A stretch of 64,000 nt of DNA from Lithodes maja. Its lineage: Eukaryota; Arthropoda; Malacostraca; Decapoda; Lithodidae. The stretch lies in NCBI GenBank assembly GCA_037953745.1, contig JBAKBP010003115.1:96242-160241 (forward strand), read 5' to 3'. A program made the position numbers and the translations under genes. The notes below the pieces were generated by a model. That model was not told where the DNA came from. It saw nothing but the letters and a program-made list of their open reading frames with translations, and ran no database searches. Each line of letters opens with the position of its first letter. The stretch's first letter is position 1. Positions 10,718 to 22,441 of the stretch are shown here, in pieces.

Positions 10718-11000
10718 GTAAGTTTTGTATATTGCGCTAACTTTTCTTTTGTGACAATAATTGATCGACCTTGCTATCTAAATATAATTACGATTGAAAC
10801 TATCAACAGGCATAAGGTAGACCGGAAATTAATTAATATTTATTATCTTTCTTACAGAATTACTTGTTTGCCGGATCCAACCGAGCCGTAAGTTAATTAT
10901 AGAACTTGTTATTGTAAAGCCCGAATAATAGTTGTGTGTGAAGGTTGCTGATCATCGAGGGGCGATTAGGGCGGTCGCTACAGTTAACATTTCATTACAG
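10718..11000 (+). promoter_or_regulatory. Splice-site-like motifs defining a possible 30-nt microexon
   Basis: GTAAGT donors at 10718 and 10888, and pyrimidine-rich acceptors TTTCTTACAG (ending 10857) and TTTCATTACAG (ending 11000), would define introns of 140 and 113 bp around an exon at 10858-10887. The last acceptor lies just past the LTR, one base before the PBS. Splicing would give the SGNH ORF a short leader; no reading frame fuses through to it. The motifs are clear by eye, their use is inferred. The first donor, first acceptor and second donor recur in all five LTRs; the final acceptor follows only 5' LTRs. Confidence 0.45.
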
Positions 11001-11001
11001 A

Positions 11002-11019
11002 TGGTCCTTCGAACCGGAT
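11002..11019 (+). promoter_or_regulatory. Primer binding site, tRNA-Tyr type
   Basis: TGGTCCTTCGAACCGGAT begins with the TGG complementary to CCA. Its complement reads …ATCCGGTTCGAAGGACCA. From memory, animal tRNA-Tyr begins CCTTCGA and ends CCGGCTCGAAGGA plus CCA, which matches except for one base (C65 in the tRNA). It starts 10 bases after the LTR end. Minus-strand DNA synthesis would be primed here. Confidence 0.65.
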
Positions 11020-11049
11020 TTACTTTAATTGCTTGTCGTTTATGTTGAT

Positions 11050-11598
11050 ATGAGTACCGGTAAATCTAAATTAGTTTCAATTGTAGGACATAGTTTAGTA
11101 CCACGATCTATCGGGCCGGTTAGCGGTTCTGAAATACGTATTTTTCGTTCACCGGGCGCCAAAGTTTCCTGCTTTGAATCAAATCAAACTCTTGCTAGCG
11201 TTCTTGATTGGTCTCATGATCTTACTATTTTATTTCTGGGTGGTAATGATATAAATGACAACTGCGTGCCATCCAACGTTGCTAATGATCTCCGATACGT
11301 TATAGAACAAATTCACAGTCATTGTAATTCACATATCGCTGTTGTATTGATCGAGAATCGTAATCCTCCCGCTAATAATCGATTCAATGTCACATCAGCC
11401 AATTATAAACGAATCGTCAATAACAGCAATAATAGGCTGAAGAGATTTTATAAGAACAGGAACCACGTGAGATTTTTGAGTGTGGGGGCAAAACCCTTTC
11501 AAAACACAACCGATGGGATACACTTTGACGACGAGACTAAGAGTCACTTAATTCATAAATTCCGCAATACCATCAGACATTTCCTCGATCATAACTAA
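11050..11598 (+). CDS. SGNH/GDSL-like hydrolase encoded by the BEL element, copy 2
   Basis: Intact ORF of 182 residues. ATG 11050 is chosen because the frame has a TAA shortly upstream (at about 11025) and no earlier ATG. Motifs: block I GHS with Ser15 in IVGHSLV; block II Gly36 in SPGA; block III GGND with Asn66; block V DGIH with Asp155 and His158. All triad and oxyanion positions of the SGNH fold are thus present, in the right order for a compact single-domain enzyme (family ~180-220 residues). No signal peptide or membrane segment is evident. It ends 17 bp before the gag-pol ATG. SGNH-type domains are known in CR1-like LINE ORF1 proteins and in some tyrosine-recombinase (Ngaro/DIRS-like) retrotransposons; substrate here is unknown. 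In every copy seen it is unbroken, while gag-pol is not. Confidence 0.82.
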   Translation: MSTGKSKLVSIVGHSLVPRSIGPVSGSEIRIFRSPGAKVSCFESNQTLASVLDWSHDLTILFLGGNDINDNCVPSNVANDLRYVIEQIHSHCNSHIAVVLIENRNPPANNRFNVTSANYKRIVNNSNNRLKRFYKNRNHVRFLSVGAKPFQNTTDGIHFDDETKSHLIHKFRNTIRHFLDHN

Positions 11599-11615
11599 CA
11601 AGATTACCTACAACC

Positions 11616-14600
11616 ATGGAAGCAGCTAAACGATCACTCACAGCTTATAAGGGACACCTCACGAGAGCTATTCAAAACTGTGAACAACTTCTCAAAGCAA
11701 CTACTGTGGATTTGGTAGAAGTAGAGTGAACTATAGACCGTTTGGTGTCAAAGTGGAACAATTATGAAGAAGGCTACACTAAATTAGAGGCTCTACTAAT
11801 TGAGAGTGAAACTAAGGAAGATGTCATCGATAAAATGCAAGCAGAGTATTATAAACATGAAGCGGACTATCAAGATCACATAGTCAAGCTAAGAACAGCT
11901 GTTGCCGCTAAACCTGCGCAGAACTCCACAACTCCATCAGGCGGCACAGATAGTAACCAAGGTAGTGTAGCGGTAGTGAAGCCTAAGCTTCCATGCATCA
12001 AAATCCCCGGTTTTTCTGGAGACATCACAGAGTACGAGGCTTTTATAGATCAATTTCAGGCGCAAATAGGCAGCCGCTCAGATTTAGAGCCCGTTACAAA
12101 ACTCCAGTATTTGAAATCTCATTTAAAGGGCAGAGCATTGGATCTTATTGAAGGTTATAGCTCCGTCACAGCCAACTACCAGAGTGCGCTTGACTCTCTG
12201 AAAGATACATACGGAGACGAAGAAAGGATAAAACACTGTCTGTTACATACGATAGTTAACTTGAATTCACCAAAACATGACAGAGGAGATCTTGAGACAT
12301 TCAGAATAGCAATGTTAAACTTAACCAGAAGCCTTAGTAATAAACACGATTACACCTGCTGTGAATGGATAATCTCATCTTTATTCCAACATAAATTACC
12401 AAGCGCAACCATCAGGCAGTTATATCTAAAGTATGAGACAAACTACTTTACCATAGCTCAGATCAATGAAGGCTTAAGAGATCTTGTATCACACATGGAA
12501 ACAGAATCTCAAGCAAAGGCAAGTAGGAGTGAAAAGCAGGATACTCAGTGGAAAAGATCAGATAGGTCTACAGAAAAGACCATTGGAACCTACTACAACA
12601 CCGAATCAAGAACCAAGCCGAAGGCAAAACCAGAACCTTCATGCATATTTTGTGGTGGATCACACAGAAATGCACAGTGCTCTAAATACGCCACTGGGAC
12701 TGCAAGAAGCCAGCGGCTAAAAGAAATCGAACTCTGCACAAGATGTATGGGAACTCATTCCATCAAATCTTGTAACACCAGGCTACAAATCTGCCGTAGG
12801 TGTCAGAAGGGTGTACATCACACCAATTTATGTAAATCATTTGATAAATCTAACCAACAGAATAGTCAGAGGATGAACACTTCATCCACTGAGTATATAG
12901 CTCCACCTAAACAAAGTAATTCATCCACATCCAATGTAGCGCACATAAATGTTACTACGGGTTCAACAATATCTAGATTCTCCGGAGTGGCTCTGTCAAC
13001 GGGATTAGCAAATCTAGAACATGGCGGAAACGAAAGGGAGGTTAGACTGTTCTTTGATAGCGGTTCACAGAAATCTTTCATAACTAGAAGCCTTGTAAAT
13101 CAGACAAAATTACCCTTAAAGACGTCTGTGAAGATGACTCTTAATGGATTCATGGGCCAACCTGTTACCCAAAATTATGACTTAGTCAAACCAATAATAA
13201 AGGTGGGAAACCGGAGGAAAAGGATCACAGCAGTAGTAGTGGATGAGTTACCGCAAACCATTGTGACTGCTGGAATATCAGGAGCTATGGAACATTTAAC
13301 CAGGAAAGGGATGAAACTAGCAGATACCATACCCCACAATGATCAAGTAGGACCTGTGGGTATACTAATTGGCGCAGATCACTACTATGATTTTATATCA
13401 CGTCACACAGTTGTACGTGAAGGCATAAACCTGCTCAAATCTCCAGCTGGATATATACTAACAGGAAATATTCCTACTAAGTACAACACATTGAGTGGAT
13501 CTAATCACGGTACACAGAATATTATACCAGAGTCTGTCCTAGTGATGAGGATTACGGACCATATGGATCCCCTTATTGGAGTGGAAACTCACCTTGAAGA
13601 AGAGTCTGAGGTTCACAAACTATGGGATTTAGACACGTTGGGAATCGATGCCACTGAGCCAATGCCAGATGATCGTATGTCCTATAAAGTATACCTGGAC
13701 TCTTTGAAATATGAAGCAGGACAATACTGGGTTAAGTTACCATGGAAGTTGAATAAAGCTGATCTTCCGAACAATTATTCAAGAGCAATTGGACAAATGC
13801 ACTCCCTAGTTAAAGAACTGAAGAGAAAAGACAAGATTGAGATATACCAGAAGATTCTTGACGATCAACTAGAGGCAGGATTCATTGAAGAAGTACCCAA
13901 GCCTACACCTAATGATCAATCCCACTACTTGCCACACCATGCAGTTGTTAAAGAGTCGGCTACAACACCATTAAGAATAGTGTTCAATTGTAGTTCACGA
14001 GCAAACAAAGGTAGTCCCTCTCTGAATGACTGTTTAATGACAGGTCCCCCATTGACTAGCAAACTATATGATGTGCTTCTCAAATTTAGAACTAATCAAC
14101 ATGCATATACAGCGGATATTTCAAAGGCGTTCCTGAGAATTGGGCTACAAGAGGAAGATCGTGACTACACAAGATTTTTATGGCCAATTGACATACAAGA
14201 TGTGAATAGTCCACTAAGAACATTACGGTTCAAGTCGGTCCTATTTGGTGCCACAAGCTCACCATTCTTGCTTCAGGCCACGATAGATTTTCATCTGAAG
14301 TCTTCAGAAAGCCCCATCAAGGAAATGTTGGCCTCCAATTTCTATGTAGACAATTTCCAAGGGACAGTGATGAATGAAGATAAATTGACATACATATATA
14401 AGGAAGCCAATAGAGAACTCCAGCATGCTAATATGCCGCTAAGACAATGGGTCACCAACAATACAAAGCTGAACACTGCAATTGAGAAAGACTTTCCCGG
14501 ATATAAAATTCCAGACACGACATCAGTTCTTGGAATATTATGGAACGTTAAAGAAGATGTATTGAAGTTGAAGCCAGTGAAATATGTCGACAGTCAATCA

Positions 14601-17014
14601 AGCTCCATTACAAAAAGACAGCTACTAGCCAAAGTTAGTAAATTATTTGATCCCCTAGGTATAATGTCACCTATCACTATAAAGGGAAAACTATTGGTTC
14701 AAGAAGCTTGGCGCCTTAAAGTGGAGTGGGATGACATTCTCCCTGAATTCTATGTTGATGAATGGAAAGAGTTGGAATCTGAATTTCAGCAGCTATCAAG
14801 TCTACAGGTACCCAGGTCCACAGCACATGAAACAACTCCATGCTCTCTACACATATTCTGTGACGCTTCCACAAGGGCATACGGTGCAGTTGCATATTTG
14901 GTGGATGATTCAAACTCCCTACTTCTAACCAGTAAGGCAAGAGTAGCCCCATTGAAGTCTAGGACCATACCTCAACTAGAACTAACTGCACTGCTTGTCG
15001 GAACAAGACTGGGATCATACATTAATCATATCTTAGGAAACCTGAACATCATTAAAACTTACTTATGGTCAGATAATGAAGCTTGTCTGCAATGGGTGAA
15101 AAATGACAACTCTAAAATACCATATGTGAAAAACCGTGTTGCAGAAATTAAAGAACTACAAAAGGGATTTGTGTTTATGCACGTAGACACCAAGAATAAT
15201 CCTGCAGATCTGCTCAGTAGAGGCGTCAAAGTACAAAGGCTTGACTCTTTATGGTTTAATGGTCCAGAGTGGTTGACGGATCCTAAACTTTGGCCTATCC
15301 AAAAGCCTTATGTTGTATCAAACATTCTTGTGCCAGACGTTCTATCACTCATAAGTAGTAATCCAAGCCCTTTGGTAAATCCCAATAGATATTCAACTCT
15401 TGGTAAATTACTGAGAGTAACAAAAGGGGTGATGGACTTTGTCAATAACTTGTTTGCAAAGAGAAGATGGAATCGCAGATTGAAGATTCAGTGTCCCATG
15501 ACCTATTGGATAAAACATCTACAAAGTGAAGTATATGAGGATGAACTGCAAACTCTATCAAGGAAGGAACCAGAATCACAACCTGAGACATCTAAAAAGA
15601 TACTCAGATCAAATAACTTCTTAATTCACCGCTTAGGGTTATTCCTTGATGAGGAAGGCCTCATTAGATGTAAAGGGAGAATTCATCATTCATCTTTGCA
15701 ATATAGTACTAAACATCCCATCCTACTGCCAAAGAAGCATTGGTTTACTGAACTGGTGATAGAAGACTCACATGAGACTACCTTACATGGAGGGATTGCC
15801 GAAACCTTAATAAACATACGACAACAATTCTGGATACCAAAAGCTCGTCAAGCCATCAAGAAATGCCGCCAGAAATGTGTAGTTTGTAAAAGATATGATG
15901 CCAGAAAGATCAGGTATCCCACATCACCACCTCTTCCCGAAGAACGTGTGCAGCAAACAGCTCCCTTTCAAGTTGTGGGAGTAGATTATACTGGAGCAAT
16001 CCAGTTGCAGGGACCCAATGGAGAGGAACAGTCTACGACAAAAGTTTATGTCTGTCTGTTTACTTGTGCTAACACCAGGGCTGTACATTTAGAACTTGTA
16101 ACAGACATGTCTGCCAGCACCTTTTTAAGAGCATTTCGGAGATTTTCAGGCAGACGGTCATGCCCTCGTCTCATAATTTCGGACAATGGATCAAATTTCA
16201 GAGCAACGGAACCACTCCTTAAAAGTGTTTTCAAATGACTGAGGTACAAAATTTCTTTGAGGGTCGGCGTTGTGAATGGAAGTTCATTCCCCCTAAAGCT
16301 CCATGGCAGGGTGGATTTTACGAAAGAATGGTGGGTGTCGTCAAAAGATGCTTGTGCAAGGTGTTGCATAATAAGAGGGTTAGTGTAGATGAATTGAGGA
16401 CGGTTCTAGTGGAAATCGAGGCTAGAGTAAATAACCGACCACTAACCTATGTACACGAAGATATTGATGAGCTTCAAGCCCTGACACCCAACCATCTGTT
16501 ACAAGGATCCCCCATTCAAGTCCTACCACCTGTGATTAATAAAGACGCTATAAAGGACCCCGATTTCTTACTGAACTTGGCTACTCCTACTACAGAGAAG
16601 TTGACCACAAGCTTCAATCATCTCAACAAATTGCTCAAACAATGGCAGAGAGTATGGCAACAAGATTACTTGACATCATTGAGAGAGTACCATTATGGAA
16701 AGAAACCTAGTGCTGAAACTCGTTTGATGGTTGGAGACGTGGTTTTAATAGATTGTGAAACTCCAAGATCAACCTGGCCTCTTGGGAAAATAGTTTCTCT
16801 GCATCCAGATACATATGGTACCGTGAGAGTGGTTAAAGTGCTGTCAAAGGGTAAGGTATCTCTAAGGACAGTAGACAAATTAATACCCTTAGAAATATCT
16901 AGTGAAAGTACTCTCGATACCACGCAAACAGTGCCAATACAGAAAGGTCAGAGACCTAAACGACAAACAGCAATCAAAGCCCTGTCAAAGATACATGAAC
17001 AACTGATGACTTAG
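11616..17014 (+). pseudogene. gag-pol: BEL/Pao gag-pol polyprotein, copy 2 (TGA at codon 38 and integrase frameshift)
   Basis: ATG 11616 to TAG 17012-17014, 5399 bp, one base short of a whole frame. TGA at 11727-11729 is identical in position to copy 1. A second break at about 16227-16232 replaces a T7 run in copy 1 with TGTTTT (one base fewer), ending the frame at a TGA 16236-16238. It lies between the second integrase Asp and the catalytic Glu, so the DDE triad is split; the downstream frame resumes at 16235-17014. Upstream domain content (gag, three zinc knuckles, DSG protease, RT with YVDN, RNase H, HHCC) matches copy 1. Amino-acid differences from copy 1 are few (for example Arg for Lys in RKIRYP and Glu for Lys in VHED), both shared with copy 3. 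Confidence 0.92.
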
Positions 17015-17169
17015 ATTATATAGAAAAGTTAAGAAGTGGAGGATTAGGTTGTACACATAAAAAAAAAAAAAAAAAAATGCTACCACTTCATATTGGGTTA
17101 TTGGTGATGGTAATAAGTTTAGGTTTAGTTAATGTATGAGGGTTAAGTGCTTTCTGGCGCCCCCCAGGA
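17015..17169 (+). other. gag-pol to 3' LTR spacer of copy 2, with A19 tract
   Basis: Same spacer as in the other copies. The A-run is 19 long (17059-17077) and is preceded by an extra CA, so the two-base-longer GTACACAT replaces GTACAT. No ORF. Confidence 0.75.
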
Positions 17170-18164
17170 TGTGGGAAATATTATCCCACAGCGGATAATG
17201 TTAGTTAACCTATAAATGTTCGCGTAATATAAATAATGTGGGGTAATTAACATCTTTCCTTTAATATTCTCAAGCATGAAAATTCCTACATATATTTAAA
17301 TAACACTCTGTATCCAAAAAATATAGTTTACATATATCCATAAATATTAGTTTGAGCCATCTAAGAAGATACTCAAACTTAACATACAATATATAAATAC
17401 TGTTCAACTATTCGAGCCATCTAAAAAGATACTCGAATGAATTAATGATCACGCTATAAATAAAAGGAATCCGAGTTTACGAAGGTCACGAAGCAACTGT
17501 ACGTATTATTGCGAGTCCGAACGAGATAGCTAAAAATAGATTATAAGCTCTCGAAGCAGTGAACTGAAAATTACCGGGCATAATTTACCGAGCATAACGC
17601 CAGTTACTATCACGACACCGTGGATACCACACCTCTCAAGTTAATGTTCGTCCAGCCTACGGTATTATATCTATAGTGATTGCCTGGGTAAAAGTGTTAA
17701 CATATAACTTCATAATAGTGACACGTGTCAACGGAATCTACCCAGACAACACATCGCAGTGACAACGATAATTATAACGCTCGTGCGCTTTCCGAGGATA
17801 AAGTATCCGTTTATTTACCGGCTCGCCAGTTAGGTATTTTAGGGTATCTTTTAGGAGGGCGTTACGAGGCATACCCTCCAAAAACCAAAAGTAAGTTTTG
17901 TATATTGCGCCAACTTTTCTTTTGTGACAATAATTGATCGACCTTGCTATCTAAATATAATTACGATTGAAACTATCAACAGGCATAAGGTAGACCGGAA
18001 ATTAATTAATATTTATTATCTTTCTTACAGAATTACTTGTTTGCCGGATCCAACCGAGCCGTAAGTTAATTATAGAACTTGTTATTGTAAAGCCTGAATA
18101 ATAGTTGTGTGTGAAGGTTGCTGATCATCGAGGGGCGATTAGGGCGGTCGCTACAGTTAACATT
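17170..18164 (+). repeat. 3' LTR of copy 2 (995 bp)
   Basis: Same boundaries as the other LTRs, followed by GACGA. Three private bases are visible: GGCTCGCC at about 17824 (others GGCTGGCC), GCGCCAAC at about 17910 (others GCGCTAAC, which removes a stop in the LTR open frame) and AAGCCTGAAT at about 18094. It shares G at 17485 with the 5' LTR of the same copy. Landmarks: hairpins 17350-17378 and 17410-17438, TATA 17455-17462, palindrome 17719-17730, donors 17891 and 18061, acceptor ending 18030. Confidence 0.94.
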
Positions 18165-21100
18165 GACGAAGACTTCGACGACGACGACGAAGACTTCGAC
18201 GACGACGACGAAGACTTCGACGACGATGACAAAGACTTCGACGACGAAGACTGCTTTGACGACGACGAAGACTGCTTTGACGACGACGAAGACTTCGACG
18301 ACGATGACGAAAACTTCGACGACGACGACGAAGACTTCGACGACGACGACGAAGACTTCGATGACGACGACGACGACGAAGACTTTGACGACGACGACGA
18401 AGACTTCCACGACGAAGACTTCCATGACGAAGACTTCCTCGACGAAAACTTCATCGACGATGACGAAGACTTCGACGACAAAGACTTCGACGACGACGAC
18501 GACGACGAAAACTTCGACGACGACGACGAAGACTTCGACGACGACGACGACGACGAAGACTTCGACGACGACGACGAAGACTTCGACGACGACGACGAAG
18601 ACTTCGACGACGATGACGAAGACTTCTTTGATGACGACGAAGACCTCAACGACGACTACGAAGACTTCGACAACGACAACGAAGAAGACGACGAAGACTT
18701 CGACGACGACGACGAAGACTTCGACGACGACGACAAAGACTTCGACGACGAAGACTTCTTTGACAACGACGAAGATTTCGACGACGACGACGAAGACTTC
18801 GACAACGACGACGAAGACTTCAACGACGACGACGACGAAGACTTCGACTTCGACGACGACGACGAAGACTTCGACTTCGACGACGACGACGAAGACTTCG
18901 ACGACGACGACGAAGACCTCGACTTCGACGATGAAGACTTCGACGACGATGACGAAGACTTCGACAATGACGACGAAGACGACGACGAAGACTTCGATGA
19001 CGATGACGAAGACTTCAACGACGAAGACTTCAACGACGACGACGAAGACTTCCACGAAGACGACGGCGAAGACTTCCACGACGACGGCGAAGACTTCGAC
19101 GACGACGAGGAAGACTTCGACGACGACGACGAAGACTTCGACGACGACGACAAAGACTTCGACGACGAAGACTGCTTTGACGACGACGAAGACTTCGACG
19201 ACGACGACGAAGACTTCGACGACGACGACGAAGACTTCGACGACGACGACGAAGACTGCTTTGACGACGACGAAGACTTAGATTTCGACGACGACGACGA
19301 AGACTTCGACTTCGACGACGACGACGAAGACTTCGACGACGACGACGAAGAGCTCGACTTCGACGATGAAGACTTCGACGACGATGACGAAGACTTCGAC
19401 GACGACGACGAAGACTTCGATGACGACGACGACGAAGACTTCGACGATGACGACGAAGACTTCGACGACAACGACGACGAAGACTTCAACGACGACGACT
19501 AAGATTTCCACGACGACGACAAACACTTCGACGACGACGGCGAAGACTTCGACGACGACGACGAAGACTTCGACGACGACAACGAAGACTTCGACGACGA
19601 CGAAGACTTCGACGACGAAGACGAAGACTTCGACGACGACGACAAAGACTTCGACGACGAAGACTGCTTTGACGACGATGAAGACTTCGACGACGACGAC
19701 GACGAAGACTTCGACGACGATGACGAAGACTTCGACGACGACGACGACGACGAAGACGACGACGAAGATTTCGATGACGACGACGACGACGAAGACTTCG
19801 ACGATGACGACGAAGACTTCGACGACGACGACGACGACGAAGACTTCCACGATGAATACTTCCTTGACGAAGACTTCCTCGACGAAAACTTCAACGACGA
19901 CGACGAAGACTTCGACGACGACGACGAAGACTTCGACGACGAAGACTTCGACGACGACGACGAAGACTTCGATGACGAGGACGAAGACTTCGACGACGAC
20001 GACGAAGACTTCGACGACGACGACGAAGACTTCGACGACGACGACGACGACGACGAAGACTTCGACGACGACGACGAAGACTTCGACGACGACGACGAAG
20101 ACTTCGACGACGACGACGAAGACTTCGACGACGACGACGAGGACTTCGACGACGACGACGAAGACTTCGACGACGACGACTAAGACTTCTTTGATGACGA
20201 CGAAGACTTCGACGACGACGACGAAGACTTCGACGACGACGACGAAGACTTCGACGACAACGACGAAGACTTCGACGACGACGACGAAGACTTCGACGAC
20301 GACGACGAAGACTTCGACGACGACGACGAAGACTTCGACGACTAAGACTTCGACGACGACGACGAAGACTTCGACGACGACAACGACGAAGACTTCGACG
20401 ACGACGACGAACACTTCGACGACGACGACGAAGACTTCGACGACGATGACGAAGACTTCTTTGATGACGACGAAGACCTCAACGACGACTACGAAGACTT
20501 CGACAACGACGACGAAGACTTCGACGACAACGACGAAGACTTCGACGACGACGACAAAGACTTCGACGACGAAGACTTCTTTGACGACGACGAAGATTTC
20601 GACGACGACGACGAAGACTTCGACAACGACGACGAAGACTTCAACGACGACGACGACGACGACGAAGACTTCGACTTCGACGACGACGACGAAGACTTCG
20701 ACTTCGACGACGACGACGAAAACTTCGTCTTCGACGACGAAGACTTCGACGACGAAGACTTCGATGACGACGACGAAGACCTCGACTTCGACGATGAAGA
20801 CTTCGACGACGATGACGAAGACTTCGACAATGACGACGAAGACTTCGATGACGACGACGACGACGAAGACTTCGACGACGACGACGAAGACTTCGACGAC
20901 GACGATGACAACGAAGACTTCAACGACGACGACGAAGACTTCCACGACGACGACAAAGACTTCGACGACGACGGCGAAGACTTCGACGACGACGACGACG
21001 ACGAAGACTTCGACGACGACGACAAAGACTTCGACGACGAAGACTGCTTTGACGACGACGAAGACTTCGACGACGACGACGACGACGAAGACTTCGACGA

Positions 21101-21388
21101 CGACGACGATGACTTCGACTTCGACGACGACGACGAAGACTTCGACTTCGACGACGAAGACTTCGACGACGACGACAAAGACCTCGACTTCGACGATGAA
21201 GACTTCGACGACGATGACGAAGACTTCGACAACGACGACGAAGACGACGAAGACTTCGACGATGACGACGAAGACTTCGACGATGACGAAGACATCAACA
21301 ACGACGACGAAGACTTCCACGACGACGATGAAGACTTCGACGACGACGGCGAAGACTTCGACGATGACGACGAAGACTTCGACGACGA
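18165..21388 (+). repeat. Asp-codon minisatellite, block B (3224 bp)
   Basis: Same array as block A in nearly the same order of variant units, 21 bp (one unit) longer overall. Shared landmarks include the early TGCTTTGAC pair, the TAAGATTTCCAC stop at about 19500, the TAAGACTTCTTT stop at about 20180, GACTAAGACTTC at about 20342 and GACATCAACAAC just before the next element. Differences are single bases or insertions/deletions in 3-bp steps, such as an extra TGCTTT unit near 21047. This colinearity is the main evidence that BEL plus array were duplicated together. Confidence 0.93.
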
Positions 21389-22383
21389 TGTGGGAAATAT
21401 TATCCCACAGCGGATAATGTTAGTTAACCTATAAATGTTCGCGTAATATAAATAATGTGGGGTAATTAACATCTTTCCTTTAATATTCTCAAGCATGAAA
21501 ATTCCTACATATATTTAAATAACACTCTGTATCCAAAAAATATAGTTTACATATATCCATAAATATTAGTTTGAGCCATCTAAGAAGATACTCAAACTTA
21601 ACATACAATATATAAATACTGTTCAACTATTCGAGCCATCTAAAAAGATACTCGAATGAATTAATGATCACGCTATAAATAAAAGGAATCCGAGTTTACG
21701 AAGTTCACGAAGCAACTGTACGTATTATTGCGAGTCCGAACGAGATAGCTAAAAATAGATTATAAGCTCTCGAAGCAGTGAACTGAAAATTACCGGGCAT
21801 AATTTACCGAGCATAACGCCAGTTACTATCACGACACCGTGGATACCACACCTCTCAAGTTAATGTTCGTCCAGCCTACGGTATTATATCTATAGTGATT
21901 GCCTGGGTAAAAGTGTTAACATATAACTTCATAATAGTGACACGTGTCAACGGAATCTACCCAGACAACACATCGCAGTGACAACGATAATTATAACGCT
22001 CGTGCGCTTTCCGAGGATAAAGTATCCGTTTATTTACCGGCTGGCCAGTTAGGTATTTTAGGGTATCTTTTAGGAGGGCGTTACGAGGCATACCCTCCAA
22101 AAACCAAAAGTAAGTTTTGTATATTGCGCTAACTTTTCTTTTGTGACAATAATTGATCGACCTTGCTATCTAAATATAATTACGATTGAAACTATCAACA
22201 GGCATAAGGTAGACCGGAAATTAATTAATATTTATTATCTTTCTTACAGAATTACTTGTTTGCCGGATCCAACCGAGCCGTAAGTTAATTATAGAACTTG
22301 TTATTGTAAAGCCCGAATAATAGTTGTGTGTGAAGGTTGCTGATCATCGAGGGGCGATTAGGGCGGTCGCTACAGTTAACATT
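21389..22383 (+). repeat. 5' LTR of copy 3 (995 bp)
   Basis: Begins TGTGGGA directly after the GACGA of the array and ends AACATT before TCATTACAG. Landmarks: hairpins 21569-21597 and 21629-21657, TATA 21674-21681, E-box palindrome 21938-21949, donors 22110 and 22280, acceptors ending 22249 and 22392. It carries T at 21704 where copy 2 has G. Confidence 0.94.
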
Positions 22384-22393
22384 TCATTACAGA

Positions 22394-22411
22394 TGGTCCT
22401 TCGAACCGGAT
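22394..22411 (+). promoter_or_regulatory. Primer binding site, tRNA-Tyr type, copy 3
   Basis: Identical to the copy 2 PBS (TGGTCCTTCGAACCGGAT), 10 bases after the LTR, with one mismatch to the remembered tRNA-Tyr 3' end. Confidence 0.65.
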
Positions 22412-22441
22412 TTACTTTAATTGCTTGTCGTTTATGTTGAT

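Larger units (their letters stand above)
9997..10991 (+). repeat. 5' LTR of copy 2 (995 bp)
   Basis: Starts TGTGGGA inside the array (…GACGA|TGTGGG) and shares sequence with the 3' LTR up to AACATT; the next bases differ (TCATTACAG here, GACGAAGAC after the 3' LTR). If the canonical TG…CA rule is applied, the LTR would end two bases earlier. The landmarks annotated separately below sit upstream to downstream as hairpin pair, TATA/AATAAA, E-box palindrome, then splice-like sites. Confidence 0.94.
9997..18164 (+). mobile_element. BEL/Pao LTR retrotransposon, copy 2 (complete, 8168 bp)
   Basis: Complete element with two 995-bp LTRs (9997-10991, 17170-18164), PBS at 11002, SGNH ORF, gag-pol and A-tract. 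It is flanked by GACGA at 9992-9996 and 18165-18169. Deleting the element and one GACGA leaves TTCGACGACGAAGACTTC, a normal array unit, which supports insertion into a pre-existing array with a 5-bp duplication. Gag-pol is inactivated by a TGA at codon 38 and a 1-nt deletion in integrase. I see three single-base differences between its two LTRs, all in the 3' LTR. Confidence 0.96.

Noticed and set aside
11029..11049. Upstream TTG start for the SGNH ORF
   Set aside because: Eukaryotic initiation at TTG is unlikely and ATG 11050 gives a complete SGNH domain with block I near the N-terminus.
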